Program-made: the position numbers and the translations under genes
Assembly: GCA_015059545.1 (NCBI GenBank)
Contig: SVAG01000008.1
Coordinates: 1 to 39,792 of the forward strand
DNA: 39,792 nt
Reading direction: 5' to 3'
Source: Lactobacillales bacterium
GTDB lineage: Bacteria; Bacillota_I; Bacilli_A; RF39; UBA660
The notes under the pieces: generated by a model
Seen by the model: only the letters and a program-made list of their open reading frames with translations
What the model was told of the DNA's origin: nothing
Databases searched by the model: none
Shown here: piece by piece, positions 33,300 to 39,792 of the stretch
Layout of the letters: every line of letters starts with the position of its first letter
Position numbering within the stretch: the stretch's first letter is position 1

Positions 33300-35477
33300 T
33301 TATTCATCATATTCTAATCTTAATCTATTAATTCCCATATTAAATAGTTTTTTATGATCTTCTAATTCTATTTTTTTGTAATGATATATATACATTAAAT
33401 TATTTTTTATTTTTATTTTAAAATGATTTTTAAATTTATCCCTTAAATAGTTTTCACTATTAGGTATATTATGATATTTAATTAAATTAAATTTAGATAC
33501 CATTACTTCTGGTGTTGATGAAGCAATTACTTCTAAATTTGGTAACTTTTTATATCTTTCTTTATAATTTTCTATTAATTTTTCTATTTGTGATTCATTT
33601 AATTCTATTGATAAAGTAACTCTTTTTACATTGTGATTATGCATAAATGCTACTGCATATGAATTAGCTATATTAAATGAAAAATCACTTACCATATCTT
33701 TATATATATTTAATGAACCATATTCTCCTACCATTACATTTACATTATAATTTGGATGTTCATATATTACTCTTGGTACTTTTAATGTTACTTTAGGATC
33801 TAATAATATTTCATTATATAAATCTAAATCATCTGTAATTACCTCTTCATGATCTTTAGCTTTCATATAATTATCCATATTATGAATATAAACTGTATAT
33901 CCTTTAGTATCTGTATATTCTAGTACTTCATTATCATATTCATTTTTAATATACTCTATCCTATATAATCTTTTATTATTTAATTTTTCTATTGCTTCTC
34001 TTCTTATTTCATTTAATTCTTTTATATTAACAAATATATTGTCATCTACCATTAAATCTAATTTATCAAATTCATAAACTGTATTACCCAATTTTTTTAA
34101 TTGTTCTTCTATTCTTTCTTTAGTAGTAGGACTTTTTATACTTTGTTCTACTACATATTCACTTCTTACTTCTATATTATGTACTGAATCATTTATTTTA
34201 AATATAATTGGTTCATTTAATCTACATTTAATACTACCATTTATTTTTATTTTTCTAGATTTTTTTTCTATTTCTTCATCTATAGAATTTATTAATTTAT
34301 AATCTGTAGTTTTAAGTACTATATCGCCTTCTTCTAAATGTATTTTTTTCTCAAATCTTATTTCTACTATATCTCCTATCTTAGCACTTTCTACATAATT
34401 ATTATTTACTTTCATTTTATATATAGTTGTTCCTATATCTTCTATTTTATTTAATATTCTAATACCATCTTTTAAATTTAATTCTTCTTCTAATTTTATT
34501 TTTACATAATTATTTTTAATACTTACTACTTTACCTAAATTTATTCCTAAATGATTTGGTCTTTCTTGATTTACTATATTATTATTTTCTTCATTATTTA
34601 AAAATCCCTTTGTATATTTACGATTAAATATTTTCTTTAAATCTTCTAAATCTTTTTTATTAATTTCTACTTTACCAGTTTCTATATAAGAATCAATTGC
34701 TTTTCTATATAGTTTAGTTACTAAGTAAACATATTCTTTACTTTTCATTCTACCTTCTATTTTTAAACTATTGACTCCTATATCTATTAAATCACCAATA
34801 TATTCTAATGTATTTAAATCTTTTGTACTTATTAAATAGGAATCTTTGTTTACTTTTTTACCTTCATGTATTAAATCATATTTCATTCTACAACTTTGAG
34901 CACATGTTCCTTTATTTCCACTTCTACCACCTATTAAACTACTCATTAAACATTGACCTGAATATGAAATACATAAAGCTCCATGTACAAATATTTCAAG
35001 TTCTATATTAGTTTTTTCTTTTATTTCTTTTATTAAATCTATACTTGTTTCACGAGCTAATACTACTCTTTTTATTCCTAAACTTTCTACAAATTTAGCT
35101 CCTTCTAAATTATGAATATGCATTTGTGTAGAAGCATGTACTTCTAAATTAGGATATACTTGTCTTACATAATCAATCATACCAATATCTTGCATAATTA
35201 AAGCATCTACATTATTTTTGTGTAAAAAATCTACATAATTTATAAATGGTTTTACTAGTTCTTCTGTAATCATTGTATTTACTGTTACATATATTTTTAC
35301 CCCATATAAATGACAATAATTAATTGCTTCAATCATTTCTTCTTCATCAAAGTTAAGAGCATAATTTCTAGCTCCGAAATGTTTACCACCTAAATATACA
35401 GCGTCACATCCTGCTTCTATAGCAGCACGTAAACATTCCATATTTCCTGCAGGAGCAAGTAATTCTATCTTTTTCAT
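33300..35477 (-). CDS. U32 peptidase family protein, RNA hydroxylation type (TrhP/RlhA)
   Basis: 725 residues. The first ~310 carry the U32 domain: MKKIELLAPAGNMECLRAAI, CDAVYLGGKHFGARNYA, then EIFVHGALCISYSGQCLMSS with RSGNKGTCAQSCRMKYDL, giving the cluster of cysteines seen in Fe-S containing members. Members of this family hydroxylate tRNA uridine (TrhP) or 23S rRNA (RlhA) with prephenate as oxygen-related cofactor source; protease activity is only claimed for a few. The C-terminal ~400 residues resemble the extra domain of RlhA-type proteins. Family is firm; the exact RNA target is inference. Confidence 0.88.
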   Translation of the reverse strand: MKKIELLAPAGNMECLRAAIEAGCDAVYLGGKHFGARNYALNFDEEEMIEAINYCHLYGVKIYVTVNTMITEELVKPFINYVDFLHKNNVDALIMQDIGMIDYVRQVYPNLEVHASTQMHIHNLEGAKFVESLGIKRVVLARETSIDLIKEIKEKTNIELEIFVHGALCISYSGQCLMSSLIGGRSGNKGTCAQSCRMKYDLIHEGKKVNKDSYLISTKDLNTLEYIGDLIDIGVNSLKIEGRMKSKEYVYLVTKLYRKAIDSYIETGKVEINKKDLEDLKKIFNRKYTKGFLNNEENNNIVNQERPNHLGINLGKVVSIKNNYVKIKLEEELNLKDGIRILNKIEDIGTTIYKMKVNNNYVESAKIGDIVEIRFEKKIHLEEGDIVLKTTDYKLINSIDEEIEKKSRKIKINGSIKCRLNEPIIFKINDSVHNIEVRSEYVVEQSIKSPTTKERIEEQLKKLGNTVYEFDKLDLMVDDNIFVNIKELNEIRREAIEKLNNKRLYRIEYIKNEYDNEVLEYTDTKGYTVYIHNMDNYMKAKDHEEVITDDLDLYNEILLDPKVTLKVPRVIYEHPNYNVNVMVGEYGSLNIYKDMVSDFSFNIANSYAVAFMHNHNVKRVTLSIELNESQIEKLIENYKERYKKLPNLEVIASSTPEVMVSKFNLIKYHNIPNSENYLRDKFKNHFKIKIKNNLMYIYHYKKIELEDHKKLFNMGINRLRLEYDE

Positions 35478-35509
35478 AACACACTTCCTATCTTTTATTA
35501 TTATAACAT

Positions 35510-35538
35510 ATAAAAAAATTTGAATAAATCAAATTTTT
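35510..35538 (-). terminator. Intrinsic terminator after the tandem paralogue pair
   Basis: Stem AAAAATTTGA / TCAAATTTTT (35514-35523 with 35529-35538) plus U run; the TAA stop (35537-35539) lies on the stem. Confidence 0.75.
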
Positions 35539-36025
35539 AAATTCTCTTTGATAGTATTTGTCGAGAGTATTTTCTTTCATGTATTTTAACATGAATTTCA
35601 TCTTCTATGCTATCTTCAAATATTTTTAATATTTCCATTAATTCTTCTTCATCATAATATGGTTTTAAAGATATAATATATTCTTCTAATTCTTTATTCC
35701 ATTTAGATACTTTACATTTTCTTTCATATAAATATTTTGCTAAAGAAATTTTATCATTTTCTATAACACTAACATACACATCACCTTCTACACAATGTAG
35801 TGGAACTCCATCTATATCTAAAAACATATTTTTAGTAAATACATCTTTTAGCATATAATCTTCTTTATGTGCGATAGTAGCTAAATCTTTATTTTGTTCA
35901 AAATCAACTGTATGAATATACTCAGCTTCATTTTTTTCAAGATTTTCACTTAATAATTTGGTATTATCAAATATAACCTTGCTTGGTCTAACAACATATA
36001 AATTTTCTGTATTAAATTTTCTCAT
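35537..36025 (-). CDS. Unknown protein, paralogue 2 of a tandem pair
   Basis: 162 residues, cytoplasmic, starts MRKFNTENLYVVRPSKVIFD. Shares with its 162-residue neighbour the N-terminal pattern M-x-K-x-x-x-x-NLY-V-x-PS-V-x-x-x-TK, a central ISLAKYLYERKCKVSKWNKE segment, and the end HERKYSRQI. It starts 13 bases after that gene behind AGGAGGG. Two Cys (SLHCVEG region and KCK) have no known role. Not recognised; likely the same function in two specialised copies. Confidence 0.75.
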   Translation of the reverse strand: MRKFNTENLYVVRPSKVIFDNTKLLSENLEKNEAEYIHTVDFEQNKDLATIAHKEDYMLKDVFTKNMFLDIDGVPLHCVEGDVYVSVIENDKISLAKYLYERKCKVSKWNKELEEYIISLKPYYDEEELMEILKIFEDSIEDEIHVKIHERKYSRQILSKRI

Positions 36026-36038
36026 AAAACCCTCCTAA

Positions 36039-36527
36039 TTAAATAATGTGAAATCCACAAGGAATTTGTTTACTATATTTTCTTTCTAATGTTTTTACTT
36101 TAGTAACATTTTTATTATTTTTTTCTTTTATTAATTCTATTAATTCAATTAACTCTTCTTTTGTATATTCTGGTTTATGTTGTATAAAAAAATTTTCTAA
36201 TCCTTTTGTCCATACAAAATTTTTAAATTGTACCTTACATAAATATTTTACTAATAAAACTTTATCTTTTTCAGTTATACCTATATATCTTTTTCCTTCT
36301 TCATAAGTATTATCATATTGTTCAATAATATTATCACTTGTTATATTAGTAATTCCTTTATCATCAATAATAACTATATCAATATCATTTGTTCTTTGTT
36401 CTAATTTAACTTTTTGATGATAATATGTTTTAAATTCTCTTAAATCAGTTTTTTCTTCTTTAGTTTTAGAATAAACAACAATACTTGGTTTTACTAAATA
36501 TAAGTTTTTTGCACTATATTTTTCCAT
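36039..36527 (-). CDS. Unknown protein, paralogue 1 of a tandem pair
   Basis: 162 residues, starts MEKYSAKNLYLVKPSIVVYS and ends ERKYSKQIPCGFHII. It aligns over its whole length with the next gene (KVLLVKYLCKVQFKNFVWTK against KISLAKYLYERKCKVSKWNK). Leader: TATAAT (36550-36555), then a CCCC-GTTAA-GGGG inverted repeat in which the second arm is the ribosome site AAGGGGG. This leader is almost the same as that of the XRE gene at 26918. First gene of a two-gene operon. Confidence 0.75.
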   Translation of the reverse strand: MEKYSAKNLYLVKPSIVVYSKTKEEKTDLREFKTYYHQKVKLEQRTNDIDIVIIDDKGITNITSDNIIEQYDNTYEEGKRYIGITEKDKVLLVKYLCKVQFKNFVWTKGLENFFIQHKPEYTKEELIELIELIKEKNNKNVTKVKTLERKYSKQIPCGFHII

Positions 36528-36533
36528 AAAAAT

Positions 36534-36555
36534 CCCCCTTAACGGGGTTATTATA
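36534..36555 (-). promoter_or_regulatory. Promoter with GC inverted repeat over the ribosome site
   Basis: TATAAT (36550-36555) on the minus strand followed by CCCC (36544-36547) and GGGGG (36534-36538), five bases apart. The predicted start is within the repeat, so it may act as a DNA operator rather than as an RNA hairpin. Confidence 0.5.
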
Positions 36556-37311
36556 TCATAATATTTTATTTATGTCATCTAATTTATAACCTTTTTGGTA
36601 TAAATTATTTTTTAATTTATATTTTAATTCTTCACCATTATATTTTTTACTTAATTTATTATATTGTTTATCATACTCTTTTTTTAATGCTTCACTATTA
36701 TTTAATTTAATATTACTTAATATTTCTTCTATCATATCTTTTTTATATCCTAAATTTATAAAATATTCTCTTATTTTTTGTTTTAAAATATATTCTGAAT
36801 ATTTATTAGATTGTTTAGATTTTTTTATAATTAATTTTTCTAATTTTTCATATATTAAGTCATTATACTTATCTAATTCTTCTTCTATTTTATTTATATC
36901 TATATTATGACTTAACAAATCGTTTTTTATTTTATCTGGTCCATCATTTGATAATCTTATTCTATCTGAAATATATGATATATAAAAATTATCATCATTA
37001 AGCAATCTATTGTTTTTTAGTGTCGCAATTATTTTTTCTTTTTCTTTTACTTCTATATTTTGCTTATCTAAATATATATTTATTTCTTTTTCACTTCTTA
37101 CTTTTGTCATTATATATTTTATAGTTTTATTATATATTTTATAATAATCATTTTTAATATTTATTTTATTTATTAATTCATTATCTATTTCTTTTTTATA
37201 TAAAATATTTTCTTCTAATATAACTTCATCATAAGTTGTTATTTTTTCTTTATTATCAAGTTCTATCTTATATTTACCATTACTTAATTTTTTTATTTTT
37301 TCTATCTTCAT
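36556..37311 (-). CDS. recX: Recombination regulator RecX
   Basis: 251 residues. RecX binds RecA filaments and modulates strand exchange. The family is seen as three-helix units: TKVRSEKEINIYLDKQNIEV, LLNDDNFYISYISDRIRLSN, GPDKIKNDLLSHNIDINKIE and further copies near the C-terminus (LGYKKDMIEEILSN). The N-terminal ~60 residues form the extra beta domain of Bacillota RecX (KKLSNGKYKIELDNKEKITT). The ATG at 37309-37311 behind GGATGTGATC is preferred to a start twenty codons upstream in the promoter region. A LexA-like palindrome overlaps its -35. Confidence 0.88.
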   Translation of the reverse strand: MKIEKIKKLSNGKYKIELDNKEKITTYDEVILEENILYKKEIDNELINKINIKNDYYKIYNKTIKYIMTKVRSEKEINIYLDKQNIEVKEKEKIIATLKNNRLLNDDNFYISYISDRIRLSNDGPDKIKNDLLSHNIDINKIEEELDKYNDLIYEKLEKLIIKKSKQSNKYSEYILKQKIREYFINLGYKKDMIEEILSNIKLNNSEALKKEYDKQYNKLSKKYNGEELKYKLKNNLYQKGYKLDDINKIL

Positions 37312-37329
37312 AAGATCACATCCAATATA

Positions 37330-37358
37330 ATTATAACACACGAACAAATATTTGTACA
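37330..37358 (-). promoter_or_regulatory. recX promoter with LexA-like operator
   Basis: Minus strand TGTACA (37353-37358), 17-base spacer, TATAAT (37330-37335). The palindrome ACAAATATTTGT (37344-37355) overlaps the -35 and spacer; on the plus strand the site reads GAACAAATATTTG, one base from the GAACNNNNGTTT boxes known for LexA of clostridia. Confidence 0.55.
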
Positions 37359-37360
37359 CA

Positions 37361-37386
37361 AAAAAATACATTATTTTAAATGTATT
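37361..37386 (-). terminator. Intrinsic terminator after rpoZ
   Basis: Stem AATACAT / ATGTATT (37365-37371 with 37380-37386), U run on the minus strand; the TAA stop (37371-37373) is at the loop. Confidence 0.65.
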
Positions 37387-37565
37387 AGTTCATTTGATAT
37401 TTCTTCTAAAGCTCTACCTATATTTTTTGAAGATTTATATTCATGTTCTTTCATTTGGTAGTTTTTCTTTTCTTCCATTTCACGTGCTCTTTTAGATACT
37501 AAATTAACAAGTAAATATTTTGAACCTACTTGATTTAATAGTTTATCTATAGAAGGATATATCAT
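37371..37565 (-). CDS. rpoZ: RNA polymerase omega subunit
   Basis: 64 residues. Omega supports assembly of the beta-prime subunit. The family motif is present: MIYPSIDKLLNQVGSKYLLV, then NLVSKRAREMEEKKNYQ and a helical end with SSKNIGRALEEIS. Length fits the short omega of Bacillota. The ATG at 37563-37565 behind AGGTGATA is used; a longer frame upstream covers the promoter (TTGAAC at 37611-37616, N17, TATTAT at 37588-37593). In Bacillus rpoZ follows gmk; here it stands alone. Confidence 0.88.
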   Translation of the reverse strand: MIYPSIDKLLNQVGSKYLLVNLVSKRAREMEEKKNYQMKEHEYKSSKNIGRALEEISNELIHLK

Positions 37566-37587
37566 ATTATCACCTACCCTTATTATG

Positions 37588-37616
37588 ATAATATAATATA
37601 TTTTTTTTAGGTTCAA
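37588..37616 (-). promoter_or_regulatory. Promoter of rpoZ
   Basis: Minus strand TTGAAC (37611-37616), 17-base spacer, TATTAT (37588-37593), 22 bases before the ATG. Confidence 0.65.
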
Positions 37617-37648
37617 GTAATTACTAAAAATTTGACAAAACTTTACAA

Positions 37649-37678
37649 AAAACTAATTGATATAAATCAATTAGTTTT
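37649..37678. terminator. Terminator of the surface protein gene
   Basis: Stem AAAACTAATTGAT / ATCAATTAGTTTT (37649-37661 with 37666-37678), loop of four, U run in both directions. Confidence 0.85.
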
Positions 37679-37682
37679 AATT

Positions 37683-39792
37683 TTATCTTTCTTTTACTGT
37701 TATTACAGTTCTTATACCTATTGTTTTATCAGCACTTGTTGATATTGTATAATATGTTTTCTTAGCACAATCTGTAGTATTTGTTGTTTTATATGAATAT
37801 GATCCTGTTGTCCAATTTGTAGCGGTAACATCTACTCCAGTATTTGAATTACTTTGAGTTGTCCCATAATAATAATTAAAAAAATACAATAATGTTTCCT
37901 TAGCTAAAGCCTGTGTACTACACCTAGCATTATAACATTTTTTCTTAGTAGAACAATAATCATATTTTGAATAATCAGTATATCCAGGAGATGTTACACC
38001 AGCTGCATCATATGCGCCACTATTACCTGCTACTTGTAAACATGTACCATTAGGAAGTGAATATGTAGCATCATCTAAAGTTACAGAAAATGAAGCAGAA
38101 GTTGATGATAATGTAGTACTTACAGTTTTTATTCCAGTTTTATTTCCTGATGAATCAGTAGTACCATTTTGATCACAATATGACATACTTACAGGAGATG
38201 TCACTGTAGACGCTATAGTTTTGGTTGTTAAACTATCAGTTAAATAAGAACCATAATCCTGATATTCTGTACCATAATATGTACTACTTGTCCCAGCTCT
38301 TATACCATTAACAGAAGTCGCTAGTCTATATGCTGCTCTAACTTTACCATTAGTATTTTTATATGTTTTTGTTCCTGTTTGAGTTTCTGATGATGTATAT
38401 ATTGTATCTGTATTTGTATTTTTTGTATCATTTGTTAATGATATTTTTGTTGCACTTGACGCGGCTGACATAGCTGTTGCAGTTGAAGCAATATCAGTTG
38501 AATCTATATATAATTGTTTTGATGAATAACTTCCTATTCCTGTTGCGTAATATCTTGTATCTATTTTTGCTGTATTATATGTATATTTTGTATAAGTTGT
38601 AGCTCCACTACTACCTAAAATATAATAACCTGCCCCTCCAGCTGTACTTGTCCAGAATGGTGTTCCACTTGAATTTGCTGGCATTGCTGTTCTTGTTGGT
38701 AATCCTTCACCTGTTAAAGCTGACAATGATTTATCTAAATTAAATGTTGCATTATTTGATATATAACTATTTATTGATGTTGATGCACTTGTATATGCTC
38801 CTGTAGCTATATTTGATTTACTTATCAATGTTGTAGTAGAACCATTATCTTTTACAACTAACCATGTTTTTCCACCATATGTAATTTCATCACCTGTAGT
38901 ATATGTATCACTTGGTATTCCTACCCATGTTGTTATATTTCCTACACTACTACATGTTTCTAATCCAGCATTATTTATTGCACATATTTTATAATAATAT
39001 TTTGTTCCTGTATTTGTTGTTACTTCACAACTTGTATCAGTTGATAATAATTCTTTTGTCGTTCCAAGTGATTCACTTGTTCCATAATGACATATATACT
39101 TAGTTGTTCCTGATTCTGAATCAGTTCCTCCTGTATAATTTATTTTTATACTTGTTGCATTATTATCTACACTACTTGTTGTTATATTTTCTGGTGCTGT
39201 TGTATCTATATTAAGTATTGTCATTTCTACTTCTTCACTTGAATTTGTTCCATCATATAATCTTGCATATATTGTTCCATTTTCTTTTAATGTAAATGTA
39301 TGTCCATCTTCTATATCTATCCAATTATCTTCTTCATGTTCATTTATTTGATATTGTAATTTTGAACCTTCTGTACTTCCTATTATTGTTATTTCTTTAC
39401 TTTGTGCCCAATCTGCTGTATCTACTTTTATTTCTAATCCTTCAAAATTTCTTGTTGTTTCACTACCTTCTTTTGTACTTTTTATTCCTCCGGCATTTGT
39501 TGCTTCTATTTTATAATTATATGTAGTATTATTTTTTAATCCTGTTATTACACATTTATTGTTTTCTATTTTTCCTTCTTTTTCATATTTTTTATCTATT
39601 CCATAATAACACTTTATTTCTTTTATTTCTGATTCATTATCTATTACTTCATATTCTATTGTCAAACTATTTGTTGTTCCACTTACTTGTCCTAATATTA
39701 TTTCTGGTCCTGTTTTATCATATGATCCTGTACATCTATCAAATGCTTTTGCTTTTTCATTTTCATATGTTACCATATATCCGTTTATACAC
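37683..39792 (-). CDS. Large surface protein with Fn3-like and DUF6273-like domains (5' end outside window)
   Basis: The frame is open to the window edge (CINGYMVTYENEKAKAFDRC), so the true start lies beyond 39792; at least 703 residues are present. From the N-terminal side: an edge piece, an Fn3-like domain (LTIEYEVIDNESEIKEIKCY, TYNYKIEATNAGG), an Ig-like/chitobiase-type domain (DGHTFTLKENGTIYARLYDG), a second Fn3-like domain (YYYKICAINNAGLETC), then a Ser/Thr/Tyr-rich block starting DEITYGGKTWLVVKDNGSTT and ending IGIRTVITVKER. That last block has the look of DUF6273 domains of gut Bacillota. No LPXTG or C-terminal membrane anchor is seen, so anchoring would be N-terminal, perhaps by a pilin-like signal. 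Extracellular adhesion is an inference. Confidence 0.75.
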   Translation of the reverse strand, partial: CINGYMVTYENEKAKAFDRCTGSYDKTGPEIILGQVSGTTNSLTIEYEVIDNESEIKEIKCYYGIDKKYEKEGKIENNKCVITGLKNNTTYNYKIEATNAGGIKSTKEGSETTRNFEGLEIKVDTADWAQSKEITIIGSTEGSKLQYQINEHEEDNWIDIEDGHTFTLKENGTIYARLYDGTNSSEEVEMTILNIDTTAPENITTSSVDNNATSIKINYTGGTDSESGTTKYICHYGTSESLGTTKELLSTDTSCEVTTNTGTKYYYKICAINNAGLETCSSVGNITTWVGIPSDTYTTGDEITYGGKTWLVVKDNGSTTTLISKSNIATGAYTSASTSINSYISNNATFNLDKSLSALTGEGLPTRTAMPANSSGTPFWTSTAGGAGYYILGSSGATTYTKYTYNTAKIDTRYYATGIGSYSSKQLYIDSTDIASTATAMSAASSATKISLTNDTKNTNTDTIYTSSETQTGTKTYKNTNGKVRAAYRLATSVNGIRAGTSSTYYGTEYQDYGSYLTDSLTTKTIASTVTSPVSMSYCDQNGTTDSSGNKTGIKTVSTTLSSTSASFSVTLDDATYSLPNGTCLQVAGNSGAYDAAGVTSPGYTDYSKYDYCSTKKKCYNARCSTQALAKETLLYFFNYYYGTTQSNSNTGVDVTATNWTTGSYSYKTTNTTDCAKKTYYTISTSADKTIGIRTVITVKER

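Noticed and set aside
38903-39526. Plus-strand ORFs opposite the surface protein
   Set aside because: Leu/Tyr/His-rich low-complexity translations; they are shadows of Thr/Ser/Asn codons of the minus-strand gene.
93-39776. Mycoplasma genetic code (TGA = Trp)
   Set aside because: Trp codons are TGG throughout the Myb arrays, and TGA ends the gene at 9656 just in front of the ribosome site of the next gene.
1-39792. CRISPR arrays, insertion sequences, integrases
   Set aside because: No regularly spaced direct repeats, transposase motifs or terminal inverted repeats were seen on reading both strands.

Overview
The window reads as a compact, very AT-rich (by eye about one quarter G+C) chromosome segment from a Bacillota lineage. 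Support for this includes an FtsK/SpoIIIE translocase, RNase R-SmpB-tmRNA order, a CotF-like coat protein, a MerR-free set of housekeeping GTPases (Der, EngB), strong Shine-Dalgarno sites (AGGAGG or GGTGAT) and textbook TTGNNN-N17-TATAAT promoters. In-frame Trp is encoded by TGG and TGA is used as a stop (9656-9658), so this is the standard bacterial code and not the Mycoplasma code. An uncultured gut-type Bacilli lineage is a reasonable guess, but that is inference.

All protein genes except one (25163-25681) are on the minus strand. Region by region: 1-5925 holds the start of an edge-cut gene with a G9 tract, ftsK, a promoter-driven structured RNA (6S-like candidate), a pseudopilin, an LCP protein and a metallophosphoesterase. 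6038-8359 holds tRNA-Cys(GCA), a DUF3592-like membrane protein, an M29 aminopeptidase and a 58-residue protein. 8533-14702 is the most unusual part: one tight operon of three proteins built from tandem Myb/SANT-like DNA-binding repeats (about 5, 9 and 13 copies) followed by a divergent sigma-70 factor. 14772-17238 carries der, an unknown gene and engB. 17317-23803 carries an anchored protein, a coat-protein pair, a DUF3419 enzyme, two TPR proteins and a J-domain protein. 23888-26918 carries an ATP-grasp protein, the lone plus-strand gene, an unknown gene and an XRE regulator. 27059-31247 is the trans-translation/RNA-decay block ssrA, smpB, capA, rnr. 31310-37565 holds a second TPR protein, a GT-like protein, a U32 peptidase-family protein, two tandem paralogues, recX and rpoZ. 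37683-39792 is the C-terminal part of a large surface protein cut by the window edge.

The main candidate for an undescribed system is the Myb-array/sigma operon. It has its own extended -10 promoter and its own terminator, and all four genes are spaced 0-10 bases apart. The three array proteins share a nearly identical C-terminal module whose DNA is 95-97 percent identical over 98 bases although the rest has diverged. The context suggests that repeat-array DNA-binding proteins act together with the co-transcribed sigma factor, but no target is visible here. A second general property is that many stop codons lie inside or directly against the stem of the intrinsic terminator.
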